Of a DNA stretch of 64,000 nt, positions 58,897 to 64,000 are shown in pieces (the first letter of the stretch is position 1; the number at the start of each line of letters is the position of its first letter). The translations under genes were made by a program, and so were the position numbers. Below the pieces are notes generated by a model, which saw only the letters and a program-made list of their open reading frames with translations, did not search any database and was not told the DNA's origin. The stretch is from Letharia columbiana (Eukaryota; Ascomycota; Lecanoromycetes; Lecanorales; Parmeliaceae), in assembly GCF_014066305.1 (NCBI RefSeq), contig NW_023501052.1:618501-682500 (forward strand). Direction: 5' to 3'.

Positions 58897-61073
58897 ATTT
58901 AAACTTAATTTTTATCTTCTTTATTATCTTAGCTTTTCTAAAAAGAAATTATTAAATTTTCTTTTAATATTATTTAGAAGTTTTTTTAAAATTAATTAAA
59001 TAATATATACTATATAGAAAAATATTATAAATAATTTAAAAACTTAAATTCTTTAATTTTAAATGAATTATTTATTATAAAAATAGAAAGATAAATAATT
59101 AAATCTTTAAAAAGTATATTATTATTATTATTATTTTTAATTATAAATCTAAATATATAAATTTTATATTTTATATTTTTTAAGAATTAAATTAATAATA
59201 TTTATAAGTTTTTAGCTAGTATATTTATCTTTAATAATTTTAAAATCTATAAGAATTATATATTATTATTAATTAATATTAATAAAAAAGATTAAAATTA
59301 TTATAAATAATTAATAATTATAAAATAACTAATAATTAAGATTTAGAGAGATTTTAATATTATTAATTAATAAATTTTTTAATAATTCTAATTCTAGCTT
59401 TATAGCTTTTTTTATTAACTAATTCTTTATAATAAATATATTAAAATTAAAATAGTATAAAAATTATAATATTTTAAAATTATTAATAATTATAAATAAA
59501 ATATTAATATCTATAAGTTAGTAATAAAATTATTCTAGAAAATCTTTATATATAAACTTTTAATTTTTTAATATTATAAATTTTTTTTAATATTATTTTT
59601 TCTAAAGTAAATAATAAGCTAAATTTTTAATTTTTAATTTTATTTATTAATAATCTATATTATCTAACTTAGAATTATATTTAATTTCTATAATTATTAA
59701 TTAAATTTATCTATTATAATTTATTTAAATTAGATTTCTTAATATATCTTTTAAATTTAATAGATATTATTATATCGCTTATTCTTTAATCTATAAATAA
59801 GTAAATTAAAATCTTATTATAATAATAATAAATAATATATAACTTTTTAAAATTAATAAATATATGATTATTAAATTATATTTACTTTTAGAATTTTTTA
59901 ATTTCTAAATTTTAATAAATAGATTAATAATTATTATTAGATTTAAACTAATTTATATAATCTATACTATCTTTATTTATTATTATATCTATTATTTATT
60001 ATTATTAATATTAAAAGGAAAGTAAAGTTTATTATTATCTATATATTAAAATATATTTATTCTTATCTTATACTTAGTATTATTAATTAAAAAAATTAAA
60101 TTTATATTAAAAAAAGATTTAAATAATATTTTAAAATTAAAATATTTAAAAAGAAACTAAAAGAGATATATAAATAAATAAAATATTATAAATAAAATAA
60201 GATTAATATTTAATATATAAATTCTATCTTCTTATTATAATAGAAATTTATATTACTTTAATAATATATCGCTATATTATTTTTAATATTTTAAATTAAA
60301 AATTAATTCTTTCTAATTAATTTTATAATTAATAATTAATTCTTTCTAATTAATTTTCTAATTAATAATTATATATTTAAAAATATATAATAATATTAAT
60401 ATATATTTAATATTTAATTTAATTAATTTAAAACTTTAATTAATTTAATTCTTAACGCTTTTTTATTTAATATAATATATATTTAATATACTTTAATATT
60501 ACTTATTTATTATTTATTATTATATTATTTTAAATATTAAAATTAAAAATTATATTTTTTTAATTAATATTTTAATTATTAGCTATATTAATAAAAGTAT
60601 ATATTAATATATTAAAACTATTAAATTAATTTTATTAAATATTAATATAAAATTAAATTTTAATTTAAACGCTTTAATAATTTAATTAATTAAATTAATT
60701 ATTATTTAAATCTTCTATATATAGAAATTAAATCTTTTATTATATTAAAATTATTTAAAAATTTTAAAATCTTTCTTATTAATCTATCTCTCTTTTATTA
60801 AAATAATATTATAATATCTTTTATTTAAATATTAAATTATTAAATTATTATATTCTTCGCTTTAAATTAAGAGATCTTATTTTTAAATTAATATCTTTAA
60901 TCTTATAAAAATAATAATAAATTCGTTATAGACGAAGATAAATAAGAAATAATATCTTCTTTTATTTTCATAATAGAAAAAAAAATAGATTAATTATAAA
61001 TTATAAACGACTTAATATTTAAAAATAATAAATTAATAAAGTTATAATATTAGAATAAAGAGCTTTTCTTATA
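58897..61073 (+). repeat. 2.2 kb dispersed repeat, copy 2 (more decayed)
   Basis: Partner of 34,755-36,953. It has lost further CpG sites compared with copy 1 (for example atcgtcgaagag there, atctttaaaaag here). It ends exactly where a chromovirus LTR begins, so that element probably inserted into it. Confidence 0.75.
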
Positions 61074-61074
61074 A

Positions 61075-61480
61075 TTATTACGAGCGTATTCTTAATATAC
61101 TATTTAGCTCTATAATTAGCGGGCCTTAACGAAGATATTCTCTATTATATTATATCTTCTTTCTATCTATATAATTCGATAGTCTTATTATTCTTATTCT
61201 ATCTCATCTATACTAATATCGTATCTATACTAGTTCTAATATTATAATAAGACTTCTTCGTATACCTCTCGACGAAGAGAATTAACGGGTTTTTTTTACT
61301 TTTTACTTAAAGTAAGCGATCGAGTCTAATAAAGAAAACGCTGGATATTTCTATTATATAGAAGTTCTATCATATATTTAAATTATTAAATACCTATATT
61401 ATTCGAAAGAATCTATATTATATAGTCTATATTATTAACGATAATCTAATTTATTAACCCTATATCAAATATAAAAAAAT
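61075..61480 (+). repeat. Chromovirus LTR (family A), mutated, incomplete
   Basis: It starts tattacgagcgtattc, carries ctataattagcgggccttaac and aagagaattaacgggtttt, and aligns with 62,130-62,480. It runs into a homopolymer block before its 3' end. Confidence 0.75.
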
Positions 61481-61967
61481 CTTCTTCCCTTCTTTTTTTA
61501 ACTAATTTTAATTTTTTAAAAAAATTTTTATTAAAAAATTTTTTTTTTTTTTAAAAATTTTTTTTTTTTAAAAAAAAAATTTTTTAAAATAATAAAAAAA
61601 ATAAAAAATTTTTAATTTTTTTTTTAAATTTAAAATTTTAATATAAAAAAATTTTAAAATTTTCACCCCCAAAAACCCTTTTTTTTTTAAAAATTTAAAA
61701 AAACCCCCCCCCCCTTTTTTTTTTTTTTTTTTTTTTATATTTTTTAAAATTTTTATTTTAATTTAAAAAAAAAATAAATTTATTATAAAAAAAATTTTCT
61801 TTCTTCTATTTTTTTTTTTTTTTAAAAATAATTTTTTTTTTTTTTTAAAATATAAAATAAATATAAAAATTTTTTTTAATTTAAAATAAAATAAAATTTT
61901 TTTTTTTAAAAAATTTATTATTTAAAAAAAAAAATTTTTTATTTTTTTTTTTTAAAAAAAAAAAAAA

Positions 61968-62006
<39 letters not shown>

Positions 62007-62118
62007 AAAATATTTTTTTTTTTTTTTTTCCCCCCCTCCCCTTCTCTATAAAATTTTAATATAAATAATTATATTATATTTATTATTATTATATTTTTTC
62101 TAAAACTAAACCCCCCCC
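61480..62118. other. Homopolymer block between two copies of the same LTR
   Basis: About 640 bp almost only of A and T runs with occasional C runs (cccccccccccc near 61,706, cccccc near 62,030, c12 near 62,110). It lies between a mutated and an unmutated copy of one LTR. This position suggests an assembly join or collapsed consensus. Confidence 0.6.
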
Positions 62119-62129
62119 CCCTTACCTTT

Positions 62130-62740
62130 TCTTGGGCGGAGGCATCCCCTACCATATCATGCCTCCTTCCCACATACATAGTTCGGTAGCCTTATTATCC
62201 TAGTTCTACCTCACCCATACTGGTATCGCACCTATGCTGGTCCTGACATTATAATAAGGCTCCTTCGTACACCCCCCGGCGAAGAGAATTGACGGGTTTT
62301 TTCACTTTCTGCTCGGAGCAAGCGACCGAGCCTGATAAAGAAAACGCTGGGTATTTCTACCATACAGAAGCCCCACCACACATTCAAATCATCAAACACC
62401 TACATCATTCGAAAGAACCTACATCAGACAACCTACATTATCAACGGTAGCCCAATCCATCAAAAAACGAGTCCCCTACATCGAATACAAGAAATCCTTC
62501 TCCGCTCCGTTCCCATCACAAAGTCTACTCACCGGCTAACCAACCCCCGAGCGGACTTACCACCATTCGAAAAGAGTCACTATTCAAAGTACTCATAGTC
62601 TTTACGGCGACTTGATCGGTCAAGGAACGAGTGTTGTAAACCCCCGCAAAGAAACAACACTATTTCGAGCGTCACAGTCAAATTTCGACTCTCAACACAG
62701 AGATCTACCAAATTTCTCGACTCGCAAACGCCTTCACAGT
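62130..62740 (+). repeat. Chromovirus LTR (family A), unmutated, 5' end lost
   Basis: Normal composition. It carries ggcggaggcatcccctacca, gttcggtagccttattatcc and gaagagaattgacgggtttt. It is the best-preserved LTR in the window and serves as reference for the others. The 5' start is hidden in the homopolymer block. Confidence 0.8.
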
Positions 62741-62797
62741 ACCGGAATTTCAGAGACCTCTCCGCTCCACTCCGCTTTTACCTACATTCAACACATC

Positions 62798-64000
62798 ATG
62801 AGTTCCAATCAAATTCTCCACGGGAATCCACCTACATCATCACCAAGATACCTCGCTCCGCATCGCCGATCACCTACATCACCGCGGCCAGCCCCTTAAA
62901 CCTCATACATACGACGACCCTATCTACCACAAAGTAGTAGGGGCCAACAAGGAAGACGAATATTGTACGGAAATCCGTGACGCTATCACCGAAGGCAAGG
63001 ACAAGTTTCGAGGGATCACTCTCAACAAGTGCTCCGTACAAGACGGGGTGCTTTACCACAAGGACCGTTTGTGGGTATCCGATGACATATACACCGATGT
63101 TATCCGAGAGGTGCATGATCAACCGTCCTGCGGCCATCCCGGGGTAGCACGTACCTATGAACTACTCAAAAGGGAATACTACTGGCGAGGAATGAGGACG
63201 ACAGTGGCCACCTACATTCAGAATTGCTACACCTGTCAGAGGACTAAGGCACCTCGCGATCGGGAACATGGTTTACTCCAGCCTGTACCAAATCCACCTA
63301 CATCAACACCAAGATATCGTCCCTCCACATCGCCGAATGAGTATCACCTACCACGTTACCACCGTGGCCAGCCTTACCTTACTTACGAAGACCTACATGC
63401 GAGATATTCGCCTCCAAATTCGCCACGACTTCACATGCCACGTGTGCAGCGATCTCTATCTGCTGAGGACCTGTACCAGCGATATCACGGAGCACCGGAG
63501 ACACAAGGCCAAAACTCGCCTGGCATCTCTGCTCCGCCTCCGCCCCCTCCATTCAACCGCAAGAGGAGACGCAGGGCCAAAACTCGCGGCATCTCTGCCC
63601 TCTCCACCCCGTCCCCACCACCACCCACACCACGAGATTTCGAGGCACTTAGAGCAAACCGACATCGACCAATATCACCACAGCCAGTCAGACAGCCACT
63701 CAGCCCAAGGCTACCAGATCCACCTGTCTTCACGGGCACTAATTCAATACCATTCGATGACTGGAAAATGAGAATCCAAGACAAGCTTACCCACAATGGT
63801 GATCATTTCCTCACCGATGCCTTCAAAATTGCCTACGTTGTAGCGAGACTTGGAGGGGAAGCCAGTCAGCACGTGTCTATCAGACGACGATATCGCTCGT
63901 ACTCTACAGTCGATGATCTTCTGGATCATTTAAGTAACGTGTATGAGGTACCTTTATCCGTTCTTAGGACAACCTATCAACATGCTTATGACAAAATAAG
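62798..64000 (+). pseudogene. Chromovirus gag, unmutated, interrupted by integrase sequence, cut by window end
   Basis: ATG at 62,798 opens with MSSNQILHGNPPTSSPRYLAP. The frame ends after about 33 codons at 62,899. From 63,288 a second gag start segment (NPPTSTPRYRPSTSPNEYH) continues without a stop to the window end, with a proline-rich region (APPPPPPFNRKRRRR) and the capsid-type block LPDPPVFTGTNSIPFDDWKM. Between them lies an integrase segment. The gag frame downstream is open and in phase with the integrase segment but not with the ATG at 62,798. Gag proteins build the element's particle. The end of the gene is outside the window. Confidence 0.8.
62886..63288 (+). pseudogene. Integrase zinc-binding domain fragment inserted in gag
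   Basis: The frame reads YDDPIYHKVVGANKEDEYC, VLYHKDRLWV, EVHDQPSCGHPGVARTYELL and NCYTCQRTKAPRD. The two histidines (HDQPSCGH) and two cysteines (CYTC) form the HHCC zinc site of retroelement integrases. It is the unmutated counterpart of 8,430-8,770 in the chromovirus at the left. It is flanked on both sides by gag text (HRGQP and NPPTS.PRYR). No catalytic core follows, so it is only a fragment. Confidence 0.85.

Noticed and set aside
33009..61480. A centromere or mitochondrial insertion as explanation for the AT-rich block.
   Set aside because: The CpA/TpG loss with CpG retention, and recognisable mutated transposons, fit RIP of repeats. A centromere cannot be excluded from sequence alone but nothing points to it.
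62874..63137. 87-codon minus-strand frame over the integrase insert.
   Set aside because: It is the antisense shadow of a clear integrase zinc-binding domain on the plus strand.
63268..63771. 167-codon plus-strand frame starting MVYSSLYQIHLHQ.
   Set aside because: It is out of phase with the gag text; the gag frame carries the capsid-type block and the proline-rich region.
1..64000. CRISPR arrays, rRNA genes, bacterial-type operons or riboswitches.
   Set aside because: No regular direct-repeat/spacer array, no rRNA-like sequence; gene structure is fungal with introns.

Overview
The window looks like nuclear DNA of a filamentous ascomycete (Pezizomycotina, possibly Dothideomycetes; the rank below subphylum is an inference). 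The genes have short introns of 48-86 bp with GT...AG ends and fungal branch-point motifs. They encode typical Pezizomycotina proteins: a KRE2/MNT1 mannosyltransferase, Hir1, a stomatin-like protein, a fungal cytochrome P450 and a FAM192A-like protein. The repeats carry the signature of repeat-induced point mutation (RIP): CpA and TpG are almost absent while CpG survives.

Layout. 1-1,140 is ordinary-composition DNA with no convincing gene. 1,141 to about 10,885 is a nest of transposons: a heavily mutated Tc1/mariner element whose two terminal inverted repeats now lie 9.7 kb apart because a Ty3/gypsy chromovirus (LTRs, zinc knuckle, reverse transcriptase, integrase, chromodomain) sits inside it. 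The chromovirus is mutated up to about 9,800 and almost untouched from there to its 3' LTR. 10,890-32,640 is a gene island with nine coding genes and one broken esterase. It also holds an unmutated, internally deleted relative of the same mariner family, directly upstream of HIR1. About 33,000-61,480 is an extremely AT-rich isochore of decayed repeats. It holds a pogo/Fot1-like element, a chromovirus LTR-gag fragment, a 2.2 kb and a 0.7 kb dispersed duplication, and several tandem arrays. 62,130-64,000 is an unmutated chromovirus LTR plus gag, cut by the window end, with a copy-specific insertion of integrase sequence in gag.

Genes on the minus strand: GT15 mannosyltransferase (12,771-14,528), Hir1 (15,023-18,362), an IFI6/IFI27-like small membrane protein (20,042-20,740), a medium-chain quinone-oxidoreductase-like enzyme (21,259-22,473), a U1-type zinc-finger protein like WBP4 (22,673-23,654), a large protein with an HExxH zincin motif (25,454-27,878) and a FAM192A/PIP30-like protein with an apparent frameshift (28,284-29,171). 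On the plus strand: a mitochondrial stomatin-like protein (23,962-25,239) and a cytochrome P450 (31,007-32,641). The alpha/beta-hydrolase pseudogene (29,542 to about 30,680) and the P450 diverge from each other next to the right-hand AT-rich boundary. The genes do not form an obvious pathway; most are conserved housekeeping genes (chromatin assembly, mRNA splicing, Golgi glycosylation, mitochondrial membrane organisation).

Several blocks made almost only of homopolymers (about 3,725-3,812, 18,735-18,800, 32,820-33,008, 61,480-62,118) sit at repeat or composition boundaries and look like consensus or assembly artefacts. All intron positions were worked out by eye from reading frame, splice-site sequence and family conservation. 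No database search was possible.
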